Positions 27,025 through 34,646 of a stretch of 64,000 bases of DNA are shown here, one piece after another. Position 1 is the stretch's first letter. Each line of letters begins with the position of its first letter. The position numbers and the translations under genes were made by a program. This DNA is from Microbacterium sp. zg-Y818 (lineage in GTDB: Bacteria; Actinomycetota; Actinomycetes; Actinomycetales; Microbacteriaceae), in the NCBI RefSeq assembly GCF_030246905.1, contig NZ_CP126741.1, positions 1,550,001 through 1,614,000 on the forward strand, in the 5' to 3' direction. Below the pieces are notes generated by a model. It had not been told where the DNA came from. It worked only from the letters and a program-made list of their open reading frames with translations, and did not search any database.

Positions 27025-29127
27025 TCAAACGGTTGCCGGAACCTGAGCGGCGGGAGCCTTCTCGGCCTCGGCGAACTCCTTCGGCGCGACCCACTTCTTG
27101 AGGGCCACGACGACGAGCGCACTCACGACGGTACCTGCCGCCAGCGCCACCAGGAACCCCCAGAAGGGCTCGATGGCGAACCAGACGAAGAGGCCGCCGT
27201 GCGGCGCACGCGACTCCACCGCGAACAGCATGCTGAGCGCGCCGGTGACCGCGCCGCCGACCATGGTCGCGGGGATGACGCGCAGCGGGTCGGCTGCGGC
27301 GAACGGGATGGCGCCTTCGGAGATGAACGAGGCACCCAGCAGCCAGGCGGCCTTGCCGTTCTCGCGCTCGACCGGAGTGAAGAGGTTGCGCGCGAGCACA
27401 GTGGAGGCCAGCGCCATGGCGAGCGGCGGGACCATGCCGGCGCACATCACCGCGGCCATGATCAGGTACGGCGTCGTGTTCGTGGCCGAGGCCGTGCCCA
27501 GCCCCGCGACGGCGAAGGCGTACGCGACCTTGTTGACCGGTCCGCCCAGGTCGAAGCACATCATCAGTCCCACGATCACGCCGACCACGACGATCAGCCC
27601 GGTGGCGGCGAGGTCGTTGAGGCCGTTGGTCATCTGCTCCATGAGCCAGGCGATGGGACGACCCAGGAAGAGCACCATGAGGCCGGAGGCCACGATGGAT
27701 GCCAGCAGCGGGATGATCACGACCGGCATGAGCCCGCGCAGCCAGCGCGGCGCGTCGAGCCTGCCGAGCCACCACGCCACACCACCTGCGAGGAGACCGC
27801 CGACGATGCCGCCGATGAAGCCGGCGTTCATGAGCACTGCGACGGCGCCCGCGACGAATCCGGGCGCGATGCCCGGCCTGTCGGCGATCGCGAACGCGAT
27901 GTATCCGGCCAGCGCAGCGACCAGGAAGCCCATCGACGTGTTGCCGATCATGAAGGCGACGGATCCGAGATATTGGCCGAGACCGCCGGCAGGAAGCTCC
28001 CACAGGGAGTTCTCGATGATGACGGATGCCGCGTCGTTGCTGACCTCGTATCCGCCGAGCAGGAAGCCGAGCGCCATCAGCAGCCCGCCGCCGGCGACGA
28101 ACGGGATCATGTAGCTGACACCGGTCAGCAGCCAGCGCTGGATGCTCGCCCCCGCGCCGGGGCGGTCGGCGGTCGTCTGGGTTGACGCGGCCGCGTCGCC
28201 CGTGACTCGCTGTGCCTGTGGGTCCTTTGCGGCGGCGACCGCCTCGGCGATCATCTGCGTCGGCTGTTCGATGCCGCGCTTGACGCCGGAGCGCACGACC
28301 GGCTTGCCCGCGAAACGCTGCGGCTCGCGCACGTCGACGTCGGTCGCGAAGATCACGGCATCCGCCCGCTCGATCACGTCCTTGGGCAATGCCTTGTACC
28401 CGCTGGAGCCCTGCGGCTCGACCACCAGGTCGATCCCTGCCTTCTTACCTGCGGCACTGAGAGCGTCGGCCGCCATGAAGGTGTGCGCGATGCCGGTGGC
28501 GCACGAGGTGACGGCGACGATGCGCGCGGGGCGGCCGTCGACGGTGAGCTCGGGCGTCGCGCCGGAGCTCTGCGGAGCGGGGGGAATCGCGCCCTCAGCC
28601 TGCGGGGCCGTCGCCGGCGCCGCCGTCGACGACGCCGCAGCCGACGCGCTGACCGGAGTCGGCTCTGCCGCCGCCTCTTCCCCGATCGCGCGGCGGACGA
28701 TGTGCACCACCTCGTCCGCGCTCGTGGCGGAGCGCAGCGCCGAGGTGAAGTCCTCCTGCATCAGCGAGCGGGCGAGCTTGGACAGGACGGCCAGATGCGC
28801 CTCGGCCGCTCCCTCGGGCGCGGCGATGAGGAATACCAGGTCCGCGGGACCGTCGGGGGCGCCGAACGGTACGCCCGGCTTCAGCCGCGCGAAGGCCAGT
28901 GAGGCCTGCGTGACGGCGGCGCTCTTGGCATGCGGAATCGCGATGCCGCCGGGCAGCCCCGTCTCGTCTTTCTGCTCACGCGCCCACGCGTCGGCCGCGA
29001 GGGCGTCGGCATCGGTCGCGCGTCCCTGTGCCGCCACCCGCGCCGCGAGAGCGTGGATGACGGCCCGCTTGTCGTCGCCGAGCGGTTCGTCGAGGCTGAC
29101 GAGCTCAGTGGTGATGGTCTCGGTCAT
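27025..29127 (-). CDS. fruA: PTS fructose transporter subunit EIIABC
   Basis: A 700-residue permease that imports fructose and phosphorylates it to fructose-1-phosphate. Domain order is EIIA (about 1-150, active His in GGIAIPHAKS), an Ala/Pro linker, EIIB (about 200-300, active Cys in VTSCATGIAHTFMAAD) and EIIC (about 335-675, many membrane segments). The ATG at 29127 has GGAGGT 5 bases upstream and is preferred over a TTG at 29139. It lies 28 bases after fruK. Confidence 0.96.
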   Translation of the reverse strand: MTETITTELVSLDEPLGDDKRAVIHALAARVAAQGRATDADALAADAWAREQKDETGLPGGIAIPHAKSAAVTQASLAFARLKPGVPFGAPDGPADLVFLIAAPEGAAEAHLAVLSKLARSLMQEDFTSALRSATSADEVVHIVRRAIGEEAAAEPTPVSASAAASSTAAPATAPQAEGAIPPAPQSSGATPELTVDGRPARIVAVTSCATGIAHTFMAADALSAAGKKAGIDLVVEPQGSSGYKALPKDVIERADAVIFATDVDVREPQRFAGKPVVRSGVKRGIEQPTQMIAEAVAAAKDPQAQRVTGDAAASTQTTADRPGAGASIQRWLLTGVSYMIPFVAGGGLLMALGFLLGGYEVSNDAASVIIENSLWELPAGGLGQYLGSVAFMIGNTSMGFLVAALAGYIAFAIADRPGIAPGFVAGAVAVLMNAGFIGGIVGGLLAGGVAWWLGRLDAPRWLRGLMPVVIIPLLASIVASGLMVLFLGRPIAWLMEQMTNGLNDLAATGLIVVVGVIVGLMMCFDLGGPVNKVAYAFAVAGLGTASATNTTPYLIMAAVMCAGMVPPLAMALASTVLARNLFTPVERENGKAAWLLGASFISEGAIPFAAADPLRVIPATMVGGAVTGALSMLFAVESRAPHGGLFVWFAIEPFWGFLVALAAGTVVSALVVVALKKWVAPKEFAEAEKAPAAQVPATV

Positions 29128-29155
29128 GATGACCTCCAAGGGGTCGGAAGGTGGG

Positions 29156-30106
29156 TCAGTCGTCGATGGTCCGCACCGGCACGTCGCCGGTCGGAAGGTC
29201 GGAGGGCCGTGGTGCTTGTGTGCCCGGGAGTGACGCCGCTGCGGCGCCGTACCGGATGGAGCTGCGCAGCCGCTCGGCGGGTTCGGCGCCGCGCGCGTCG
29301 GCGATGAGGTAGCCGGCCAGCGAGCTGTCGCCCGCGCCGACGGTGGAGTGCACGCGGATGCGCGGCGGACGACCGGCCCACGCGCCGTTCGCGGTGACCA
29401 GCACGGCGCCGTCGCCGCCGAGCGTCACCAAGGCCGCGCCGACCTGCGCCGGCACGAGTCGCCGGGCGACCGGCAGCACTGCGGTGACGAGGTCGGCCTC
29501 GGGGTCCAGCGCAATGCCGGCAAGGTCGGCAAGCTCATGCTCGTTCGGCTTGATGAGGTCGGGACGGGCCTGCGCGACCACCGCCGCCAGCGCCGGCCCC
29601 GATGTGTCGACGGCGATGCGGGGGGCGGCATCCGCCCAACGCCGGCGAACGGCGTCGATGACCTCGACGTAGAACCCCTCGGGCACACCGGGGGGAAGGG
29701 ATCCTGCCAGCACGAGCCACTGCGCTCCCGCACACGATTCGACGACCGTTTCGACCACGGCGGCGCGCTCGGCGTCACCGAGGGCTGCCCCACGGAGGTT
29801 GACCTTGGTGGTCTCGCCGGCCGGGTCGGTGATCGTGATGTTCGCGCGGGCGTGGCCGGCGACGGGCACCGTGATGGCAGGGATGCCGGTGGCCTGGAGC
29901 GAGACCGCGAACGGGTCATCGGCGGCCAGCGGCAGCAGGGCGAGGGTCGGCACATCGGACGCCGCACACACCCGCGAGACGTTGATGCCCTTGCCGCCGG
30001 CATCCTCCCGGGCGCCGCGGGCGACCTGCACGCCCCCGACCTCGAGCGGGGCTGCGAGCTCGACCGCACGGTCCAGCGACGGGTTCGCGGTGAGGGTGAC
30101 GATCAT
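29156..30106 (-). CDS. fruK: 1-phosphofructokinase
   Basis: PfkB-family kinase converting fructose-1-phosphate to fructose-1,6-bisphosphate. Motifs are GGKGINVSR near the N terminus and the ATP/anion-hole motif STVGAGDSSLAGY near the C terminus, with the catalytic Asp in VGAGD. Length 316 residues is normal. The ATG overlaps the fruR stop (ATGA), so the regulator and kinase are translationally coupled. Confidence 0.96.
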   Translation of the reverse strand: MIVTLTANPSLDRAVELAAPLEVGGVQVARGAREDAGGKGINVSRVCAASDVPTLALLPLAADDPFAVSLQATGIPAITVPVAGHARANITITDPAGETTKVNLRGAALGDAERAAVVETVVESCAGAQWLVLAGSLPPGVPEGFYVEVIDAVRRRWADAAPRIAVDTSGPALAAVVAQARPDLIKPNEHELADLAGIALDPEADLVTAVLPVARRLVPAQVGAALVTLGGDGAVLVTANGAWAGRPPRIRVHSTVGAGDSSLAGYLIADARGAEPAERLRSSIRYGAAAASLPGTQAPRPSDLPTGDVPVRTIDD

Positions 30107-30888
30107 GCGGTCCACACCTCCGTCCCCGCTTCGTGAAGCGCGGCGCCGAGGGCGTCACCGGGGGCACGGTCGGCGACCACGACGTCGATGTCGTCGAGGC
30201 CGGCGAAGGCGACCAGCAGTTCGGCGTCGAACTTCTGGGCATCGCTCACGACGACCACGCGCCGGGAACTCTGCACGATCGCGCGCTTGACGGCCGCCTC
30301 CTCGGGATCGGGGGTGCTGAGCCCGAACCCCGCGGAGATGCCGTTGGTGCCGATGAAGGCGACGTCGGGGCGCAGCCCCTCGATGGCGCGCACGGTGTGG
30401 GAACCCACAGCGGCCCCGGTCAGGCTGCGCACCCGCCCGCCGATGACGGTGAGCGAAAGACGGGGCGCACCGGCGAGGACGCCCGCCACCGACATCGCGT
30501 GGGTGACGACCTCGGCGGTGCCGTCGGTTTCGGCGAGGCGAGCGGGAAGGAGCGTTGCGACCGCAGCGGTCGTGGTCCCGGCATCGATGTAGACCGAGCC
30601 GCGGAACCCGTCGCCGAGCACGTCTAGGGCACGGCCGGCGATGGCCTGCTTGGCGGCTCCCCGCTGCGAAGAGCGTTCGACCAGCGACGGCTCCACAAGG
30701 CTCGTGCGCTCGCGCGCCACCGCGCCGCCGTGCACTCGTCGCAACGCGCCCGCTCGTTCGAGCTGGTCGAGATCGCGCCGCACCGTTTCCGTCGTGACGC
30801 CGAAGCGGTCGGCGAGATCGACGACGGCCACACGACCGTCCTGCACGACAAGTCTCTCGATCAACTGGTGGCGTTCCATCGCGTACAC
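30103..30888 (-). CDS. fruR: DeoR-family regulator of the fructose operon
   Basis: A 261-residue DeoR/GlpR-type repressor. The N-terminal helix-turn-helix includes VVDLADRFGVTTETVRRDLDQLE, followed by a sugar-phosphate sensor domain with DAGTTT and VGSHTVRAIEGLRPDVAFIG. GTG at 30888 is chosen over ATG at 30879 because GGAAGGA lies 6 bases upstream and because DeoR proteins typically start MYAxERH. The effector is probably fructose-1-phosphate, inferred from its position before fruK-fruA-ptsH. Confidence 0.9.
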   Translation of the reverse strand: MYAMERHQLIERLVVQDGRVAVVDLADRFGVTTETVRRDLDQLERAGALRRVHGGAVARERTSLVEPSLVERSSQRGAAKQAIAGRALDVLGDGFRGSVYIDAGTTTAAVATLLPARLAETDGTAEVVTHAMSVAGVLAGAPRLSLTVIGGRVRSLTGAAVGSHTVRAIEGLRPDVAFIGTNGISAGFGLSTPDPEEAAVKRAIVQSSRRVVVVSDAQKFDAELLVAFAGLDDIDVVVADRAPGDALGAALHEAGTEVWTA

Positions 30889-30910
30889 GCGCAGTCCTTC
30901 CGGCGGGATT

Positions 30911-30972
30911 TCCCACACGTTACAACAACGCCACAGATACTCACAAGAGATCACGTCTGCGGTTGTGTGGGA
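30911..30972 (-). promoter_or_regulatory. Inverted repeat in the fruR promoter region
   Basis: TCCCACAC (30911-30918) and GTGTGGGA (30965-30972) are perfect 8-bp arms 46 bases apart, upstream of fruR. Possible -35/-10 elements (TTGTGA and TAACGT on the minus strand) fall between them. This fits looping autoregulation by FruR, but no protein is assigned from the sequence alone. Confidence 0.35.
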
Positions 30973-31012
30973 GTTCGCTGTGAGGCGGCGTCGCCGGCGC
31001 GGCGTGATTCGT

Positions 31013-31097
31013 CCGGGATGTCGGCTCGCGCCGACCGGCATCCCGGTTGACGGAATCCGACCGGCATGCCCCCGATCCCGGGGCGCATGCTGGTCGG
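31013..31097 (-). terminator. Tandem hairpins downstream of the 31116 gene
   Basis: Two strong hairpins. At 31057-31097, CCGACCGGCATGC pairs with GCATGCTGGTCGG (one G-U pair), continuing into CCCCG/CGGGG. At 31013-31046, CCGGGATG-TCGGC pairs with GCCGA-CATCCCGG across a small internal loop. The first begins 19 bases beyond the stop codon of the minus-strand gene, so it is the likely terminator; the second may reinforce it. Confidence 0.6.
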
Positions 31098-31115
31098 CTC
31101 GATCGTGGGCGCGCG

Positions 31116-31850
31116 CTAGGGCGCCGGCTCCTCCACCCAGACTTCGACGACGCCGTCACGGGCCACCATGCGCACGAGCAGGCCGGTGAGCAGTTTCGGG
31201 TCGTTACCCGCCCACACCGTCCTTCCGGGCATGAGGTCGACCGTCGCATCCAGTCGCCCGCGACCGCAGGCGAAGTCGAGGAGGGTGTCGTCGATGCTCA
31301 CCATGAGGCATCCGTCTCCCCCACTTCCGGTGAAGGTGTGGGCCTGGATTCCCCGGTGGGGTTCGTAGGCGACCAGGCGCGCCCCGGGGTCGAGACCGAG
31401 GTGGTCGAGCCAGCCCGGTTCGATGTGGTCGGGTACCCCGGTCTCCTGCACCGGCTTCAGGACGTGATCGGGGGCGGGCGGCGCGAGAGCGACGGTCATC
31501 CCCGCCCCGACGAGCGCGCATCCGACCACGGCGGCAGCCGCGATCGCGGCGGCGCGCGGGCCCCCTGAGCGAGCGTGCATCGCGACGATGTCGGGATCGG
31601 GCAGGGTGTCGCCGCCGACGCCGTCGTCGCCGCCGTCGTGAGGAGCCACGGCGGCAGGCGCGGGCGCCGCCCCGGCCGCATCCATCGTCTCGTCCGGTTC
31701 GCCCGCCGTGGGTGTCGGAGCGGATTGCTCACGGGCGAGCGCCTCGAGTTCGCGCAGTCGAGTCAGGCCGGCGGCATCCAACTCCCCGTCAGCGGCGGGC
31801 CCGTAGGCGCGGCGCCGCAGGCGGAGCAGTTCGTCAGAGAAGTCGGGCAT
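31116..31850 (-). CDS. Hypothetical single-pass membrane protein, copy A
   Basis: A 244-residue protein of no recognised family. It begins MPDFSDELLRLRRRAYGPAA, then an acidic, Ala/Pro-rich cytosolic region, one membrane helix (about 112-133, AAAIAAAAVVGCALVGAGMTVAL) and an extracellular domain with YEPHRGIQAHTFTGSGG and paired cysteines (DGCLMVS, DFACGRGRLD). It is clearly paralogous to the protein at 32177-32908. A CATAAT -10 element lies 25 bases upstream of the ATG (31876-31881), at the same distance as in the paralogue. An upstream in-frame ATG at 31877 overlaps that -10, so 31850 is preferred. Confidence 0.7.
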   Translation of the reverse strand: MPDFSDELLRLRRRAYGPAADGELDAAGLTRLRELEALAREQSAPTPTAGEPDETMDAAGAAPAPAAVAPHDGGDDGVGGDTLPDPDIVAMHARSGGPRAAAIAAAAVVGCALVGAGMTVALAPPAPDHVLKPVQETGVPDHIEPGWLDHLGLDPGARLVAYEPHRGIQAHTFTGSGGDGCLMVSIDDTLLDFACGRGRLDATVDLMPGRTVWAGNDPKLLTGLLVRMVARDGVVEVWVEEPAP

Positions 31851-31927
31851 GGTCGTCCGATCGGGCACGGGATTCATTATGGCGCCCGCACCGCAGTCGC
31901 CGACCGCGTCGCGTCGCTTGTACGTTC

Positions 31928-31943
31928 CTACGGTGTACCGCAG
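31928..31943 (+). promoter_or_regulatory. Operator-like inverted repeat, copy A
   Basis: CTACG-N6-CGCAG, 9 bases before the GTG of the decayed regulator. The intact unit has CTACG-N6-CGTAG at the same distance from its ATG. One arm has drifted by one base. It is probably a relic or active site for the ArsR-like regulator encoded at 33014. Confidence 0.45.
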
Positions 31944-31952
31944 GTGGATGGA

Positions 31953-32144
31953 GTGAGCGACGACGAGACCACCGACAGCGCGACGATCCTCCGAGACCTG
32001 GCGGCCCGGGTCACGGCGCTTGAGTAACGACTGGGAGAGCGTGCACCTGACGTTTCCGCCCGAAGCGCCGCCATGGGCATCGCGGTCGTGGCGGCGGTCG
32101 GGTGCGGCCTGCCTACCGCAGCCGCGTCGCCCCGTTGCGCATGA
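31953..32144 (+). pseudogene. Decayed copy of the small regulator (in-frame stop)
   Basis: The frame begins VSDDETTDSATILRDLAARV, closely matching the N terminus of the intact regulator at 33014 (MSDDEITDVPALRNLAARVT). A TAA at 32025-32027 stops it after 24 codons, where the intact gene has a Glu codon. The same frame stays open to a TGA at 32142-32144 and encodes a hydrophobic stretch (MGIAVVAAVGCGLP), which the intact regulator lacks at that position. It is divergent from copy A of the membrane protein, mirroring the intact unit. Best read as a degenerate duplicate. Confidence 0.6.
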
Positions 32145-32176
32145 ACCTGCTTCGTGGAACGCCGGGGCCGCTCGGG

Positions 32177-32908
32177 TCAGCCCGGGCGGTCCTCCACCCA
32201 TATCTGCACCGTCCCGTCGCGGGCGACCAGCCGGACGAACACGGCCTTCGACAGGTCGCTCGCGATCGTCGCCGGCGCGGTCCGGCCAGGCATGAGGTCG
32301 AGCGTGGGGTCGAGCCGTCCATGCCCGCACGCATAGTCGAAGAAGTCGGCATCGACGCTCACGATCAGGCACGGGGTGCCGTCGGTGCCGGTGAAGGTGA
32401 AAGCGCGCACGCCTCGATGAGGATCGTAGGCGGTGATGCCCGTCTCACGGTCGATGCGAAGGAAGTCCAGTATGCCGTTCTGGTCGAAGTCACTCGGGAT
32501 CTCGGAGTCGGCGATCGGTCGCAGCACGGCGTCCGGGGCCGGCGGCGCGACGGCCACGGCGACCCCCGCACCGCCCACTGCGCAACCCGTCACGGCGGCC
32601 GCCGCGATCGCGGCGGCGCGCCACCCCCCGATGCGCGGGCCGACGCCGGCGACGCCGGGATTCGGGGGCGGGGTCGGGACGGCCTCGGTGTCGCCACCGG
32701 CGTGCCGGGAGACGGAACCGTCCGCGTCCGCTTCCGCGCCAGCATCGCCCGCCGGCGGTGTGTGGTCGTGCGCCGGATCGGACGATGCGCGGACGAGCGC
32801 TTCGAGTTCCCGCAGCCGTGCAAGGTCCGCGGCATCCAGGGCGCCTTGCGCGGCCGGCCCGTAGGCGCGGCGCTGCAATCGGCGCAACTCGTCGGAGAAG
32901 TCGGGCAT
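32177..32908 (-). CDS. Hypothetical single-pass membrane protein, copy B
   Basis: A 243-residue paralogue of the protein at 31116-31850, with the same start (MPDFSDELRRLQRRAYGPAA), acidic linker, membrane helix (about 108-132) and extracellular domain. Here the domain contains DFDQNGILDFL, which resembles an EF-hand calcium loop, then YDPHRGVRAFTFTGTDG and the conserved cysteines (TPCLIVS, DYACGHGRLD). A CATAAT -10 box lies at 32934-32939. It is divergent from the intact ArsR-like regulator at 33014. The function is unknown; a membrane-anchored sensor or anti-regulator is one possibility. Confidence 0.7.
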   Translation of the reverse strand: MPDFSDELRRLQRRAYGPAAQGALDAADLARLRELEALVRASSDPAHDHTPPAGDAGAEADADGSVSRHAGGDTEAVPTPPPNPGVAGVGPRIGGWRAAAIAAAAVTGCAVGGAGVAVAVAPPAPDAVLRPIADSEIPSDFDQNGILDFLRIDRETGITAYDPHRGVRAFTFTGTDGTPCLIVSVDADFFDYACGHGRLDPTLDLMPGRTAPATIASDLSKAVFVRLVARDGTVQIWVEDRPG

Positions 32909-32988
32909 CGTCGTCCGGTCGGGCACGGGTCCCATTATGGCCGCAGTGCGGCGGCAGCATGGGTTTCGACGGATGCGTTTGTGCGTTT

Positions 32989-33004
32989 CTACGATCTTCC
33001 GTAG
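32989..33004 (+). promoter_or_regulatory. Operator-like inverted repeat, copy B
   Basis: CTACG-ATCTTC-CGTAG, perfect 5-bp arms with 6-base spacing, 9 bases before the regulator ATG at 33014 and conserved at the equivalent place in copy A. Likely autoregulatory site. Confidence 0.5.
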
Positions 33005-33013
33005 TTTGGCGGA

Positions 33014-33553
33014 ATGAGCGATGACGAGATCACCGACGTCCCTGCCCTCCGCAACCTGGCCGCACGGGTCACGGTGCTGGAGGAGCAGCTGGCCCGACGC
33101 GACGACCGCACTCCCCCGCCGCGCGCCGATGACGCCGATGCCTTCTGGGCGCTGCGACGGGTGGAGGCGGAGCGCGCCGACCATCCCCCCCTCGCCGAGG
33201 GCGTCGTCATGATCGTCGGGTCGCTCACCCTGCCCACGGGCGCCCCCGTCGCCTGGCAGGAGGGCGCCCCCACTCAAGGACTGCTCGAGGCGGACTGGTC
33301 GGAGCATGCCGCCGCGTTCCAGGCGCTCGCTCATCCGGTGCGCTTGGAGCTGCTGCGCCGCATCCTGACCGGCACGACCACGACCTCGGAGCTCGCCGGC
33401 ATCGACTCCCTCGGCACCACTGGCCAGCTCCACCACCACCTGCGCCAGCTGATCGCCGCCGGCTGGGTGCGCCAGAGCGCACGCGGCACCTATGAGGTGC
33501 CGGCGGCGCGGGTTGTGCCCCTGCTGTCGAGCCTGCTGGGGACCGGGCGATGA
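33014..33553 (+). CDS. ArsR-like winged-helix regulator with N-terminal coiled coil
   Basis: A 179-residue protein. Residues 1-30 form a coiled coil (RNLAARVTVLEEQLARRD), a variable middle follows, and about 92-170 form a winged helix-turn-helix of ArsR type (FQALAHPVRLELLRRILTG, then TTGQLHHHLRQLIAAGWV). No metal-binding cysteines are visible, so it is unlikely to be a classic metal sensor. The stop overlaps the ATG of the M23 peptidase gene (ATGA), coupling the two. Its promoter region carries an inverted repeat that may be its own operator. Confidence 0.8.
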   Translation: MSDDEITDVPALRNLAARVTVLEEQLARRDDRTPPPRADDADAFWALRRVEAERADHPPLAEGVVMIVGSLTLPTGAPVAWQEGAPTQGLLEADWSEHAAAFQALAHPVRLELLRRILTGTTTTSELAGIDSLGTTGQLHHHLRQLIAAGWVRQSARGTYEVPAARVVPLLSSLLGTGR

Positions 33554-34428
33554 GCGCGTTCGCCCGCGCCCTGTACCGCGTCCGCGGCCCGCTCTACTAC
33601 GGCGCCGCGCTGGTGCTCATCGTCGGCGTGCTGCTGGGCCTCGTGCTCGACGGCGGCACCGCCGATCGCGTCCGCAGCGCGCTCATGGGTGTCGCCGTCG
33701 TCGTCGCTCTCGGCTGCGCCGCCCTGGCAGTCCTGGGCCCGCGCCTTCTCACCACCCGTTCCCCCCGGACGGTGCACTCGCCCGTGCAGGGTCGCTGGCT
33801 CGCCATCAACAGCCCGGCCTCCGCCGTCCCCAGTCATGGGGTGCGCGCATACGGTCAGGCGTACGCCGTCGACCTGATCAGCGACCCGCTCGAGAACCCG
33901 CGTCCGATCTTCGGCGGCCCGCGCGCAATGCCGCCGGCGTCGGACTACCCCGCGTTGGGCCAGCCGGTGCTGGCGATGATCGACGGTGTCGTCGTGCGGG
34001 CGTCGCACTGGCGTCGGGACCATCGGGCGCGGGCGAACAACGCCGGGGTCGCCTACATGATGGCCGAGGGGATGCTGCGCGAGGTCGGCGGCCCGGGATT
34101 CATCGTGGGCAACCACGTCACCATCCGCGGCGATGACGGCATCTACGCGCTTGTCGCCCACCTGCAGCAGGGCTCGGTCACGGTGAGCCCCGGGGAGCGC
34201 GTGACCGCAGGCCAGCAGATCGGCCGGTGCGGCAACTCGGGCAACACCAGCGAACCGCACGTACACGCACAGCTGATGGACCGCGCGTCGCTGTGGACCG
34301 CGCAGGGTGTGCCGCTCGCGTTCGCCGGCATCCGCACGACACCCGAGTCGGCGCCGCTGGACGGGGTGCCCGAGAACGGCCAGCACCTCCTGGCGCGCCA
34401 CCTGAGCACTGCCGAGCGGGGCGCCTGA
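33550..34428 (+). CDS. Membrane-anchored M23-family metallopeptidase
   Basis: A 292-residue protein with two N-terminal membrane helices (about 15-36 and 45-64) and an extracellular LytM/M23 domain. Zinc and catalytic features are SHGVRAYGQAYAVDL (His and Asp), YALVAHLQQGSVTV and GNTSEPHVHAQ with the HxH pair, so the active site looks complete. It probably cleaves peptidoglycan cross-links or trims the wall. The 4-base overlap with the ArsR-like regulator suggests transcriptional control by that protein. Confidence 0.85.
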   Translation: MSAFARALYRVRGPLYYGAALVLIVGVLLGLVLDGGTADRVRSALMGVAVVVALGCAALAVLGPRLLTTRSPRTVHSPVQGRWLAINSPASAVPSHGVRAYGQAYAVDLISDPLENPRPIFGGPRAMPPASDYPALGQPVLAMIDGVVVRASHWRRDHRARANNAGVAYMMAEGMLREVGGPGFIVGNHVTIRGDDGIYALVAHLQQGSVTVSPGERVTAGQQIGRCGNSGNTSEPHVHAQLMDRASLWTAQGVPLAFAGIRTTPESAPLDGVPENGQHLLARHLSTAERGA

Positions 34429-34447
34429 CCCGACTGACACCGGAAAC

Positions 34448-34480
34448 GACAAAACCCCCGGATTCCCGGGGGTTTTCGTC
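34448..34480. terminator. Bidirectional terminator between M23 gene and tRNA-Gln
   Basis: AAAACCCCCGG / CCGGGGGTTTT, an 11-bp stem with a 4-base loop and T tracts on both strands, extended by a flanking GAC/GTC pair. It serves the convergent peptidase gene and tRNA-Gln. Confidence 0.9.
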
Positions 34481-34483
34481 TTG

Positions 34484-34555
34484 CTGGGGTACCTGGACTC
34501 GAACCAAGAACAACGGAACCAGAAACCGCCGTGTTGCCAATTACACCATACCCCA
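34484..34555 (-). tRNA. tRNA-Gln (CUG)
   Basis: A 72-base cloverleaf on the minus strand with acceptor stem TGGGGTA/TACCCCA and discriminator G. The D arm is GTGTAATTGGCAACAC and the anticodon loop TTCTGGT, giving CUG (codon CAG). The T-loop is TTCGAGT. The 31-39 pair is a U-U mismatch. Confidence 0.94.
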
Positions 34556-34646
34556 TCGGTGTGAAGTCACCCTCGCACCGAAGATCAAGCCTACCCGATC
34601 CGCGCCGTACGCACCAAACCGGGCACCCCGGGCGTGGCGCGTCCGG

